Source of the DNA: Bog-756 sp963734395
GTDB lineage: Bacteria; Actinomycetota; Acidimicrobiia; Acidimicrobiales; RAAP-2
DNA length: 64,000 nt
Assembly (NCBI GenBank): GCA_963734395.1
Contig: CAVTGY010000002.1
Coordinates: 1,054,001 to 1,118,000 of the forward strand
Direction of reading: 5' to 3'
Shown: in pieces, positions 18,826-27,474 of the stretch
How the letters are laid out: each line of letters begins with the position of its first letter
How positions within the stretch are numbered: the stretch's first letter is position 1
Notes under the pieces: generated by a model
Databases searched by the model: none
What the model saw: only the letters and a program-made list of their open reading frames with translations
Told to the model about the DNA's origin: nothing
Made by a program: the position numbers and the translations under genes

Positions 18826-19651
18826 CTACGCCGGAATGACATCCCTCACGAAGTCGGACCACACGCCTACCCATTGATCCCAAACCGCCGGGGGATAGTC
18901 GTGACCCATTCCCTCGATCTCCACGTAGCGTGCCCCTGGGATCACGTCAGCCGTATGTCGTCCGCCGCTCGGATCGATCAGCGTGTCCCGGCTTCCGTGA
19001 ATCACGAGCACGGGCAGGCTCACCTTCCTCAACTGCTCGTCACGTGACCCGTCGGCCAGCGCAGCTTTCATCTGCCTACCGACCCCGGATGGACAGAAGC
19101 ACCGGTCGAAGGCGATGCCCGCTCGGACTCGGCTGGCGTCGTCGTCGAGCCATTCCGGCTTCGATCCATAGACGTGTTGTGCAGCGACGTGACGCTCGAT
19201 GTTGTCCGCACGAAGAAGCGGGAGGTGGCGTGAGCAAGAGCTCCAACGCGGCTTCCGAGCTGTCGCCATAGCCCGGTTCTCCCGTGCGCGACATCACTGA
19301 CGTGACAGAAAGCAGTCGATCCGGATGATCGATCGCCAGGCGTTGCACGATCATTCCCCCCAGCGAACAACCCATCACATGCGCCAGGGAGACATTCACC
19401 TCGTCCAACACGGCGACAGCGTCATCGGCCATGTCTGACAACGAGTAGTTACCGTCATCCATCTTCGAAGACAACCCGACGTCGCGATTGTCGAATCGGA
19501 TCACCCGGAAGCCCTCGTCGCTGAATTGCCGACACCAGTCCGTGGAATAGTTGACGCACTGTGATCCCAGCCCGTTCACCAGCAGCAGGGTCGGCCGATC
19601 GGGATCGCCAATTGATTCGAAGTAGATCTGGACCTCGCCGTTGTGTGCCAT
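18826..19651 (-). CDS. Alpha/beta hydrolase, frameshifted
   Basis: The nucleophile elbow is GCSLGGM, with oxyanion-hole region LLLVNGLGSQCVNYS, acid in VLVIHGSRDTLIDP and catalytic His in EGMGHDYPP. A frame change near 19250 joins the lid region. About 275 aa. The start at 19651 (MAHNGEVQIYFESIGDPDRP) fits relatives best; ATG 19669 would add six residues. Substrate unknown; the family is close to esterases and haloperoxidase-like hydrolases. The next minus-strand gene upstream lies about 100 bp away. Confidence 0.86.
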
Positions 19652-19752
19652 TCCGACTTGGAAGTCCATGAAAGGGAGCGTAGTGCTGGCGATCGTGGCG
19701 GTGGTCTCGGCCGCCCCTCGAGCCGGCGTCAGTGGGCGCACACGCGCACGAA

Positions 19753-20016
19753 TCATACGTGGGCAAATATCTCGCGGATCGTAAGATCGATCAGTGTGAC
19801 GCCTGGCATCGGAGGTACCGGATACCTTGAAGCTTCTTCTGCATGTTCCCTTGTATCGAAGACCAAGACCGACGTCCCGATTCCATTGATCAGTTCCAGC
19901 CAGTAGCCGCTCAGGATGCCCGGTGCGCGGGAAACCAGTGCCACTCTGGCCTCCGGTAGGAGGTGCCGAGCTTCGTCAGGATTCTCGACACGGACGTTCG
20001 TCACGATTGCGTACAT
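19753..20016 (-). CDS. Antibiotic-biosynthesis-monooxygenase-like (ABM) domain protein
   Basis: An 87-residue dimeric alpha/beta-barrel type protein. From ATG 20016 (GGGGGC upstream) the sequence YAIVTNVRVENPDEARHLLP, then LVFDTREHAEEASRYPVPP, shows the strand-helix-strand pattern of ABM or YCII-like proteins. No catalytic residues are conserved, so a role cannot be given. It lies upstream of the hydrolase on the same strand. Confidence 0.65.
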   Translation of the reverse strand: MYAIVTNVRVENPDEARHLLPEARVALVSRAPGILSGYWLELINGIGTSVLVFDTREHAEEASRYPVPPMPGVTLIDLTIREIFAHV

Positions 20017-20187
20017 TTGCCCCCACATCTCTCGATCGCATCGGCCAAGGAGCTAGATGTTGGAGTGCCGCCATGAGACGCCCACCAACTGGCCCGAGAC
20101 ACCCAAGTAGATAGCTGATAAGTACCTGGATCCAGTCGTTCCAACGCCCGATCTTGCTGCGTCGCCGTTCCGGGTATACCGAAGTGC

Positions 20188-21034
20188 ATGCCTAAACAGT
20201 CTGTCCTACTGGGTGGCCGACCTGTCCGCCGCACGGGTTTTGGTGCGATGCAGCTTCCGGGTCCGGGTGTGTTCGGTCCGCCAAAGGACCGGGATATTGC
20301 GTTGGCAGTGCTCCGCCGTGCGATAGACGCCGGGGTGAACCACATCGATACCGCCCAGTTCTACGGACCTGATGTGGCCAATGAGCTACTGCGGGAGGCG
20401 CTCTATCCCTATCCAGACGAGTTGGTGATTGTGTCGAAGGTCGGTGCTCAACGAGACGATCGAGGTCAGTGGCTTTCGGCGCAACGGCCCGAACAACTCC
20501 GAGCCGGAGTCGAAGCAAATCTCGCATCCCTGGGCTTGGATCAAATCCCCGTCGTCAATCTGCGTCGACATCCAGAATCCGACGTGTTGCTCATCGAGCA
20601 GCTGGACGCGATGGAAGCACTGCGACAGGAGGGCCTGATCGGACACATTGGATTGAGCAACGTCGAGTTGGACCAGTATCGGACCGCCCAGTCTCTGATC
20701 GACGTCGCGTGCGTGCAGAATCCCTACAACTTGGCTGACACCTCCGGGCGAGGATGTCTTCGACGCTTGCCGGTCAGATGGAGTTCCCTTTGTCCCGTTT
20801 TTTCCGTTGGGCTCTGCTTTCAATCCCGAGAACCCAGTGCTCCGTGCAACATCCGTCGAGGTTACGGCTCAGCGGCTCGGCGCAACACCGGCTCAAGTCG
20901 CTCTCGCCTGGTTGCTCCAACGAGCCCCAACCGTATTGCTCATCCCGGGAACTTCGTCACTCTCGCACTTGGAGGAGAATCTTGCCGCCGAAGACTTGGT
21001 GCTCGACCAAGAAGCACTTGAAGTGCTTTCGTAG
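20188..21034 (+). CDS. Aldo/keto reductase, frameshifted
   Basis: An NADPH-dependent TIM-barrel reductase of about 280 aa. The catalytic Asp and Tyr are in NHIDTAQFYGP, the Lys in IVSKVGAQ, and the His position is RRHPES. Cofactor contacts near the end include IPGTSSLSHLEENLAA. One frame change near 20755 separates the halves. It resembles the oxidoreductase subfamily that reduces aldehydes or sugars. It is monocistronic, followed by hairpin copy B. Confidence 0.9.
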
Positions 21035-21182
21035 GGCTGATTGCTCAGGGTGATGCGGCTCTGCCGGGCACGCAAGGCATTTGCGATCGCGGCCAGACCT
21101 GACAAGAGGCTTTTGCGCCCTTTTTCCTGCCGCCCAAGGTGTCATACTCCCAGGTGGGGGCGGAATCCGCTCGACGGCCGAA

Positions 21183-21234
21183 GGGCCGGGCCCGGAGCAG
21201 GGTGGCGGAACCCAGCTCGACGGGCCCGGTGGCC
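21183..21234. repeat. Structured hairpin, copy B of the two-copy family
   Basis: CCGGGCCC (21186-21193) pairs with GGGCCCGG (21222-21229), GAGC (21195-21198) with GCTC (21215-21218), and GGGT (21200-21203) with ACCC (21210-21213), closing loop GGCGGA. The single G against GAC internal loop is the same as in copy A, while the inner helix has changed in both strands. It follows the aldo/keto reductase stop by about 150 bp. Confidence 0.6.
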
Positions 21235-21391
21235 GGGCAAGCTAACGGCGCAACGGGGGGTTGCGGCAAACTCGTCGGCTCATTCGGACCCTTGACCAGC
21301 TACGATCGCCCTCGCCCCCTACGTCGGTTTGCTTGATTCTCCGTCCACCGGCGATGACAATACGACACAGGCGGATTTTGCGAGGAGCCCC

Positions 21392-21742
21392 GTGGCGAGG
21401 ACCAACCGGCTGTTGGAAGCGATCAAGCGGGTCGAGCAGACTGGCGAAGAGGCGCAGAATGCGATTCGAGAAGGGGTTGCATCGATCGATTGTGCCCGGG
21501 AACAATTGGTGGCCGGCGTACCCGTTTCGGAGATCGTGGACGACCTCATCGCCCGCGGCGGTCGGGATGCCCGTCTGAGATCCTCGGCAGCCATCGACGC
21601 ATTCGAACACGCTGTCATGGTGTATCGAGTCGGCCTGATCCGCGCCATGGTCGACGACGAAAAGTTGAGATTCACCGAGGTCGGCAGTCGTCTGGGCGTA
21701 TCGCGTCAGATGATCGCCCGGTTGTATCGCTCCAACGAATGA
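21392..21742 (+). CDS. Helix-turn-helix protein, 116 aa
   Basis: From GTG 21392 (GAGGAG upstream) the protein begins with VARTNRLLEAIKRVEQTGEE, a helical region, and ends with KLRFTEVGSRLGVSRQMIAR, a clear helix-turn-helix. No sensor domain is visible, so it is a small DNA-binding protein or an adaptor. An upstream TTG at 21329 would add 21 residues without a ribosome site. Targets unknown; the SRPBCC gene follows closely and may be co-transcribed. Confidence 0.7.
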   Translation: MARTNRLLEAIKRVEQTGEEAQNAIREGVASIDCAREQLVAGVPVSEIVDDLIARGGRDARLRSSAAIDAFEHAVMVYRVGLIRAMVDDEKLRFTEVGSRLGVSRQMIARLYRSNE

Positions 21743-21813
21743 CCGGTCTCTCGGCATTGGCCGTAGCCTGAGTTTCGACCCGCTTCGAGACCTCGACGAT
21801 TGGAGGCAACCAA

Positions 21814-22314
21814 ATGACGGGATTCGTTTACCCGATCTACATTCAGGCCACGCCCGAGCGGGTCTGGCAGGGACTCACCGACCCTGCCCTCATGAAACGC
21901 TATTGGCGGCACCAAAGGGCCGGCGAGAAGACCTTTCATTCGGACTGGAGAAGGGGTTCCACCTACGACATGGCGCACGAGGCAGTCGGGCTTGTTGTGA
22001 GCGACTCCGAACAGGTGATCCTCGAATCTGATCCCTACCGCAGGCTGGCTTACACCTGGCACACCATCACACCCGAGTGGGCCGCCGAGGTCGGAATGGA
22101 TGAAGCCACCGCTGATACCTGGCGCGCTGAAGCCCGCTCCAAGGTGGCCTTCGATATTGAGGACGTAGGACACGGGGTCGTCAAGCTCACGGTCGTCCAC
22201 GACGGGTTCGAGCCCGGTAGCGCCATACTCCAAGGCATCTCTGAAGGCTGGCCGGCCGTTCTGTCCAGTCTCAAGACTCTCCTTGAGACTGACTCGATGC
22301 TGCGGACCTCATAA
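21814..22314 (+). CDS. SRPBCC (AHSA1-like) domain protein
   Basis: An intact 166-residue START-like protein: FVYPIYIQATPERVWQGLTD, then a hydrophobic pocket segment ESDPYRRLAYTWHTITPEW and the C-terminal helix AILQGISEGWPAVLSSLKTL. AHSA1-type proteins bind hydrophobic ligands, and in bacteria are often paired with ArsR or similar regulators. The small HTH gene upstream could be such a partner, although it is not ArsR-like. Ligand unknown. Confidence 0.85.
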   Translation: MTGFVYPIYIQATPERVWQGLTDPALMKRYWRHQRAGEKTFHSDWRRGSTYDMAHEAVGLVVSDSEQVILESDPYRRLAYTWHTITPEWAAEVGMDEATADTWRAEARSKVAFDIEDVGHGVVKLTVVHDGFEPGSAILQGISEGWPAVLSSLKTLLETDSMLRTS

Positions 22315-22385
22315 GTTCATCGACGGTTCCGGCCGGTGCTGTGTACCACCCTGACACCGCCTGGCATCAGCGCTTTTCGTTCGGG

Positions 22386-22862
22386 TCAGACGTTGGACCC
22401 GTGGCGCCACTCGTCCGGAACACGGATCGCCCGAACGGACGCTCGTGCCCGCTCCTTCTCGGCGGCGTGAAGAACGCAATCGACCGTGACCGTGCGGTCG
22501 TCGTGCGAAACGACCTGGGCACTGATTTGCACGAGGCCGTCGATTGGTGATGGCCGGAGATAGTCGACGATCATTGAAGCCGTGGCGAACCAGATCTCCG
22601 GCTCAGTCCCAATGCTTCGATGCTCACGCTGATATGCGCTGGCGGCTGCGGTACAGATGCCGTGACAATCGAGGAGCGTCGCGATGATTCCTCCGTTGAG
22701 GAAATGCCGGGGCCCAGCGGCATATTCGTGACCAGGAGACCACTGGGCGACGGCAACCTCGCCATCCCAAAAACTCTTGAGGTGCAATCCGACTGGGTTA
22801 TCCGCTCCGCAGCCCCAGCAGTAGTTGCCTACCATTTCGTCTTGGATTGCCTTGCCCGTCAT
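22386..22862 (-). CDS. PaaI-type hotdog thioesterase
   Basis: An intact 158-residue acyl-CoA thioesterase. The zinc-like or structural NYCWGCGADNPVGLHLKSFW start and FLNGGIIATLLDCHGICTAA (active-site region) are characteristic of PaaI/YbgC-related proteins. The central strand VDYLRPSPIDGLVQISAQVV follows. It likely hydrolyses thioesters of short or aromatic acyl-CoAs. It is a single gene with convergent neighbour 21814-22314. Confidence 0.85.
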   Translation of the reverse strand: MTGKAIQDEMVGNYCWGCGADNPVGLHLKSFWDGEVAVAQWSPGHEYAAGPRHFLNGGIIATLLDCHGICTAAASAYQREHRSIGTEPEIWFATASMIVDYLRPSPIDGLVQISAQVVSHDDRTVTVDCVLHAAEKERARASVRAIRVPDEWRHGSNV

Positions 22863-22966
22863 CGACTACATACTGCCCGCTCAGTTGGCGAAGACCAAGC
22901 GATCAGCCACAGTCGATAACCACGAAGGTCCCGCTGATGAATTAGGGGCCGTCAGAGGTCACCCTC

Positions 22967-24148
22967 CTACAAGATGTACGCCGTCACATCCAAGAACACC
23001 TGGCACGCCGGGGGGGAGCCGCCTCCCTGCCAGGAAAAGGACAGCGTCCCGGCATTCGGGCCAGTCCCGAATGACACAGTCACCCCGTTCGAGGTGGCGA
23101 ATGCGTCCCCTCCGGAGTTGAGGCTGGAGGTGCCGGGGTTACTCGTTCCTCCGGGGAAGAGCGTTAGATAGCCGTCACCGTTGAGCGTCCCGCCGTTGGC
23201 CGAGATGGTGAGGTTCGCGACCACGCCCACGGCGATGTCAGGGATACCGGTCGCTCCTCCGGTGAGCACAGAGGTCACGTGGGTCGCGCCGTTCGGAGAA
23301 AACGGCCCGACAAGACCCCCAGTGTTGGTCGCTCCCGATGGCGTAGAGATCACCCGTACCGGTGTGAGCAGAGGGACCACCGAGTACATCGGGACCCAAG
23401 TGCCCGGTGTACCCGCCACCACGCACTTGTAGAACACGCCGTTTTGGTCCACGTACATCTGACCAGGTGAGTGAGCACCCGTCGTCGGGGCACCCGCGAA
23501 TCCCGACGGGGAAAGATAGAGAGGAGCGAGGACACCCCGTGCGAACACTCCGCAGCCGGTGTCGGAGACTCCGGCGACGCCAAACGACGTATCACCTACG
23601 CTGCTATCAAAGCCGAATACGCCGGCCTGATTACTCCCGCTAGTAACACCCGAGACCCCATTACTGAGGCTCGACAGCCCAACGACGCCTTGCACTGTGT
23701 CCGAGTCCCCGATCACTCCAGCAACCTCGCCGGTGGTGAGGAGCCCGCTGAAATTATTCGCTATACCGTAAATGCCCGTTCCGTTGTCCGATTGTCCCCC
23801 GGTGCCGATCCCGCCTGTAGGGCTGGAGTCGAAACCCAGAAGAGCGGTGACGCCGTTCGAGGCAGTTGTCCCTTGGATGGCGGTGCCCTCTGTGGGCTCG
23901 ACAAACGTCGTGCTCGTGCAGGTATTGGTGACGCCCATGATCACAGGATCGCCGTCGGCGGCTCCAGCGGGGCTGGCCTCCACCAGACTGGCCCCCACTG
24001 CCCCGACGGCGGTTGCCCCCAGCATCTTCAGTAGGCGGCGTCTGTCGCCGGGCGAAGCCGGTGCGCTTGCATCCGGATCATCATCACGAATTACGAATTC
24101 ATCTCGCGAGTGCAAGCGTGAACGAAGCCTCATTTGGATCGCCTCCAT
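22967..24148 (-). CDS. Secreted surface protein with glycine-rich repeats
   Basis: An intact 393-aa exported protein. Residues 36-65 (DRRRLLKMLGATAVGAVGAS then VEASPAGAADGD) look like a Tat-type leader, although the twin Arg is RRR. Residues 80-230 form a repetitive beta-rich region with units such as NGVTALLGFDSSPTGGIGTG and GVVGLSSLSNGVSGVTSGS, reminiscent of trimeric autotransporter or phage-tail collar repeats. The C-terminal third has GFAGAPTTGAHSPGQMYVDQ and ends in a hydrophobic VFLDVTAYIL. No catalytic motif. Probably a cell-surface or adhesin-type protein of acidimicrobial genomes. Confidence 0.8.
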   Translation of the reverse strand: MEAIQMRLRSRLHSRDEFVIRDDDPDASAPASPGDRRRLLKMLGATAVGAVGASLVEASPAGAADGDPVIMGVTNTCTSTTFVEPTEGTAIQGTTASNGVTALLGFDSSPTGGIGTGGQSDNGTGIYGIANNFSGLLTTGEVAGVIGDSDTVQGVVGLSSLSNGVSGVTSGSNQAGVFGFDSSVGDTSFGVAGVSDTGCGVFARGVLAPLYLSPSGFAGAPTTGAHSPGQMYVDQNGVFYKCVVAGTPGTWVPMYSVVPLLTPVRVISTPSGATNTGGLVGPFSPNGATHVTSVLTGGATGIPDIAVGVVANLTISANGGTLNGDGYLTLFPGGTSNPGTSSLNSGGDAFATSNGVTVSFGTGPNAGTLSFSWQGGGSPPACQVFLDVTAYIL

Positions 24149-24449
24149 GCTCGCCGTTGACGAGCCTCGTCAAGCCCCTCAGATCTGAAGCTAGCGATAT
24201 ACCGACCAGCGGGTCAATGACCTGGCGAGTGGATCGGGGGCTTCGCGCCTTTCATCCAGTGCCGCTCAGCCACGGTCCTTAACGCCCCGCTCCCGGTGTT
24301 TGGGGCCGGAGACCTCAGCGAGACGAAGGCGTTTACGCCGGAGCTCTTGGCCTCCCGGTCCGTTTAGAGGATGACATCACCATCGTTGTCGGGGCCATGA
24401 TGAGTCGGCTCTGAGGCTGGTCGGGAGGTCGGAGCCGGATTGTGCGACG
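24149..24449. other. Non-coding gap
   Basis: These 301 bases contain no ORF with a plausible protein and no strong hairpin. Divergent starts on both sides make it a double promoter region. No consensus sigma boxes stand out. Confidence 0.4.
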
Positions 24450-24884
24450 ATGAGTGATATGACGCGAACGGCTGAGTGCGCCTGTGGACGAGTTCAGGTA
24501 ACCGTCCAGAACGAGCCTTTGGCGGTGGTCGCCTGTCACTGCGACTTCTGTCAAAAGCGGACGGGCAGTGTGTTCCAGATCGGGGCTTACTACGCCCGGG
24601 ACGAGGAAATCGACGTGTCGGGGGAAACGAAGCTCTACAACGGTCTTGAGATCGATGGCGTTGGCAATGCGGCAGGGGACTCGGTCACCTATTACTTCTG
24701 CCCGACCTGCGGTTCGACCTTGTATTGGCACAAGGAAGGCGAGAACCCGATCCTCGCAATTGCGGTCGGGAATTTTGTAGACCCCGGATTCCCAGCGCCC
24801 GTTATGGAGGGCCACGTGGAAATGCGGCACCATTGGGTGTTACCCGTCCCCGGAGCGGTGCCGATCAATCCGCATGGGGACTGA
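24450..24884 (+). CDS. GFA (CENP-V/GFA) domain protein
   Basis: An intact 144-residue zinc protein of the glutathione-dependent formaldehyde-activating superfamily. Zinc ligands are in CACGRVQV, CHCDFCQKRTG and FCPTCGSTLYWH. Most bacterial members have no proven enzymatic role, and this organism probably lacks glutathione, so a thiol-linked carbon chemistry role is uncertain. Confidence 0.9.
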   Translation: MSDMTRTAECACGRVQVTVQNEPLAVVACHCDFCQKRTGSVFQIGAYYARDEEIDVSGETKLYNGLEIDGVGNAAGDSVTYYFCPTCGSTLYWHKEGENPILAIAVGNFVDPGFPAPVMEGHVEMRHHWVLPVPGAVPINPHGD

Positions 24885-25021
24885 GGCCAGGATGCGACTC
24901 GACGGCTAAGACCGAGGCTTCGCGTCTGTCCCCAGACGTTCCCGGCCGCCGCACCGTGCTCATCCCCTAGCCGTGTGAGTTATGCAACGAGGTCATTGGT
25001 AGTAGGGGACACCGCCCGGAT

Positions 25022-25846
25022 TCATTCTCTCGGGGGCTCCGCGCCGCCTGACGAAGGCGTGAACCCCGGGTCGGGTTCTAGGAACTGGTCAACCAGCGCT
25101 TCCATTCCCGTGGCGTATGGAGACCACTTCTGGCCTTCTCCATTCGGACCTGTCTTGCGGACCACCATCTCAGTTTCACCACTGGCGAGTTGACGGAGTG
25201 CGCACCCCTCGGCGTAGGCAATGGCCGCCGTGCTGAAATGGTCCATCGACCAGGGGTGACGAATCCGAAATCCGAGCAGCTTGACGAGGGCTAAGAAGTT
25301 CTTGCTCCAGAACCTCGTGACCGACAGGTACCCGTCTTCAACGGCTGCCTTGACCCGAGTCTGCAATTCGGGCGCCGCCGTGGACGTTGCCATAGCGATC
25401 ACACCGATCCACAATTGCCAGCTGGCGGATTCATTGATTGCTTCGCTGCTTGCGTTCCCTTCCACACGACAGACCTCGCGCAGCGCCCGTCTGCGGGACT
25501 CAGGATTCGTCATTTCGAAATCTTTCAACATGGCTACGACCCGCTGGCCACTCCCCTCGGCCCGCCGTTCCTCGTCCCGGGCAATGGTGACGAATACATC
25601 GGCCTGGAAGTCCGCCTGGTTCTCCCAGATTCGCTTGATCACCGATGCGTTGGTGATGCGCAGACCCGTCTTGGCTTCCACCCGGTCAAACACCCTCTTG
25701 AAGGTGAGGCTGCTCGAACCAGCCTTGAGTCCTTCCGTGAACAGGATCTCGCGTCCTTCTTCGATGAGCGTGCTGCGCAAATCTTCTCGGTCCCGCCTGG
25801 TCGATTGCACTGTGACTACCCCCGCCCGACTCCGATTCCCCTCCAT
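25022..25846 (-). CDS. TetR-like transcriptional regulator
   Basis: A 274-residue protein. The N-terminal segment LIEEGREILFTEGLKAGSSS and ITNASVIKRIWENQADFQAD follow the TetR fold (helices 1-3 with recognition helix around TNASVIKRIW). A large helical ligand/dimer domain follows with DFEMTNPESRRRALREVCRV. The Cys/Trp-rich middle has no known effector. Start options are ATG 25846 or a GTG eleven residues later. Intact. Confidence 0.75.
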   Translation of the reverse strand: MEGNRSRAGVVTVQSTRRDREDLRSTLIEEGREILFTEGLKAGSSSLTFKRVFDRVEAKTGLRITNASVIKRIWENQADFQADVFVTIARDEERRAEGSGQRVVAMLKDFEMTNPESRRRALREVCRVEGNASSEAINESASWQLWIGVIAMATSTAAPELQTRVKAAVEDGYLSVTRFWSKNFLALVKLLGFRIRHPWSMDHFSTAAIAYAEGCALRQLASGETEMVVRKTGPNGEGQKWSPYATGMEALVDQFLEPDPGFTPSSGGAEPPRE

Positions 25847-25953
25847 GGAGCTTCCAGGAGGTCACCTACGAGACCCACGCCATGCTCGATCCGACAGACC
25901 CTACACAAAGCTATTGCACCGACCCGGTGAACTTGGGGGGACTACGTTGGTCC

Positions 25954-26397
25954 TTAATCGTCGCCCGGCCAAGTCCACCGAGGTACCTCCCGCAGTGGAT
26001 GAAGCTCTTCATCCGTCTCCGCATGCGAGTTCTGCATGGCCACTTTCGAGCCGAAATCAACGTGTGATCGGACCGCTTCACGAAATTCCACATCCTTGGG
26101 AAGGTCCGCGGCGTCCATCGCCGCCACATAGAGCTCGACGAACCTCTGGCGTTGGTCTTCGGTGATCCGAAGGTGTCGGTGAACATCGATCAGATGGGCG
26201 AATCCGAGCTCCCGAGTGAATCGGTCGGGACCTCCGAAAGATTCAGCAGTGAATGCAGTCAGGTGATCGACATGGTCGGGCTTACCAGATCCGAAGAGTG
26301 GCTGGAGCAGAGGGTCCTCGAGCACCGTGCCGTAGAACGTTTCCTCAAGGCGATGCAGCACCTCTTCGCCACCTGCAAATTCGTAGAGGGACGGCAT
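25954..26397 (-). CDS. Truncated hemoglobin (group II)
   Basis: A 147-aa 2/2 globin: MPSLYEFAGGEEVLHRLEET start, FYGTVLEDPLLQPLFGSGKP, the heme-pocket FTAESFGGPDRFTRELG and the proximal His region FAHLIDVHRHLRITEDQRQR. Group II trHb proteins of actinobacteria (HbO-like) bind oxygen or NO. An in-frame TTG at 26436 would add 13 residues. It lies upstream of the TetR gene on the same strand. Confidence 0.9.
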   Translation of the reverse strand: MPSLYEFAGGEEVLHRLEETFYGTVLEDPLLQPLFGSGKPDHVDHLTAFTAESFGGPDRFTRELGFAHLIDVHRHLRITEDQRQRFVELYVAAMDAADLPKDVEFREAVRSHVDFGSKVAMQNSHAETDEELHPLREVPRWTWPGDD

Positions 26398-26527
26398 CAC
26401 CCAATCGTAAGGGCAGTCATCGTTCGTATCCAACAACAGGCATCCCGGATTTGCTTCGTCGGCCGAGACATGGTCCTTCCCGTCTGCGGCAGACGACGTG
26501 GGTGTCAGATCGAAGTCCCAGCGGGGG

Positions 26528-27343
26528 TCATAGGGCTGAGGGGGCGGACAGGGCGTAGCGCGGCGGAGGACTCATGGCTGCCAACTCCGCGGCATCCGTG
26601 GCAGAGAGAGGCGGGGAGAAGAAGTAGCCCTGGGCGGTCTCCACTCCGATCTCGCGAAGCACGGCCACCTGCTCGGCGGTCTCGACAGCTTCGGCCACCG
26701 TGCAGATGCCAAGGGAGCGGCTCTGCTGCACGATTCTCTCGGCGACGGCCCGAGCTTCGCCGCCGAGGATCGCGAGGCCTGCGGTCAGCGACCCGTCGAT
26801 CTTCACCGTGTTGACGACGCAGTTCCGCAGCTTCTCGAGCACTGACCAATCCTCCCCGACGTCATCGACCGTCAGCTGGATGCCAAGCCGGGTCATGACG
26901 CTCAGGTCCGCCGCCGCCTTGTCGTCCTCCACGCATGTCTCGGTGACCTCGATGCTCAGTCGATCGGGCCTGAGGCCGGACTGCTCGAGGGCCGAGGCTG
27001 CCGCTACCGCAGCATTGCCCCGGTGGAGCTGGAAGATCGAGCAGTTCACCGCGAGTTGGAGGTCCGATGACCACCGGGCAGCCTGAGCACAAGCCTCTGA
27101 CAGCACCCACGCATTCAGCTCGTTCATCTGGCCATGGGTCTCGGCCCACGGGATCAGGATGCCGGGCGGAACGTCGTCCCCGGAGGCGTCATGCCACCGC
27201 AGCAAGGCCTCGAAGCCGAGCAATCGCCCATTGGTGAGGTCGACCGCGGGCTGGAACACCAGGGCCCCGGTTCCGCCCAGACCGAGGCGCGGAATTGGAG
27301 CGGGCGAGGCCGCCCGAGGAGGGGCTCTCGTCGGTTCGGTCAC
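26528..27343 (-). CDS. EAL domain protein with altered loop 6
   Basis: A stand-alone c-di-GMP phosphodiesterase-type domain of 271 aa. Present are GFEALLRWHD (EAL), LAVNCS (Asn), IEVTET (Glu), VKIDGSL (Lys), VAEAVETAEQ (Glu) and AQGYFFSPPL (Gln), so metal and general-base ligands are kept. The loop-6 signature DDFGTG is DDVGED here, which usually weakens or abolishes hydrolysis. It may therefore bind rather than cleave c-di-GMP. No GGDEF or sensor domain is fused. Divergent from the coiled-coil gene. Confidence 0.9.
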   Translation of the reverse strand: MTEPTRAPPRAASPAPIPRLGLGGTGALVFQPAVDLTNGRLLGFEALLRWHDASGDDVPPGILIPWAETHGQMNELNAWVLSEACAQAARWSSDLQLAVNCSIFQLHRGNAAVAAASALEQSGLRPDRLSIEVTETCVEDDKAAADLSVMTRLGIQLTVDDVGEDWSVLEKLRNCVVNTVKIDGSLTAGLAILGGEARAVAERIVQQSRSLGICTVAEAVETAEQVAVLREIGVETAQGYFFSPPLSATDAAELAAMSPPPRYALSAPSAL

Positions 27344-27474
27344 AGGTGTGACATCGGCAGAAAGACCAGATGTCTTGAGCCGGATGTTGGGGCGTCGACG
27401 GAGTGATCCGAACTCGGATCCTCCTCCGCGATTTTCTCAAGGAAACGGCTGCAGGGGTCGATGGAGGATTCGTG

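Noticed and set aside
27403..27474. Upstream ATG/ATA start for the coiled-coil protein
   Set aside because: No ribosome site there, while GGAGG precedes the GTG at 27475.
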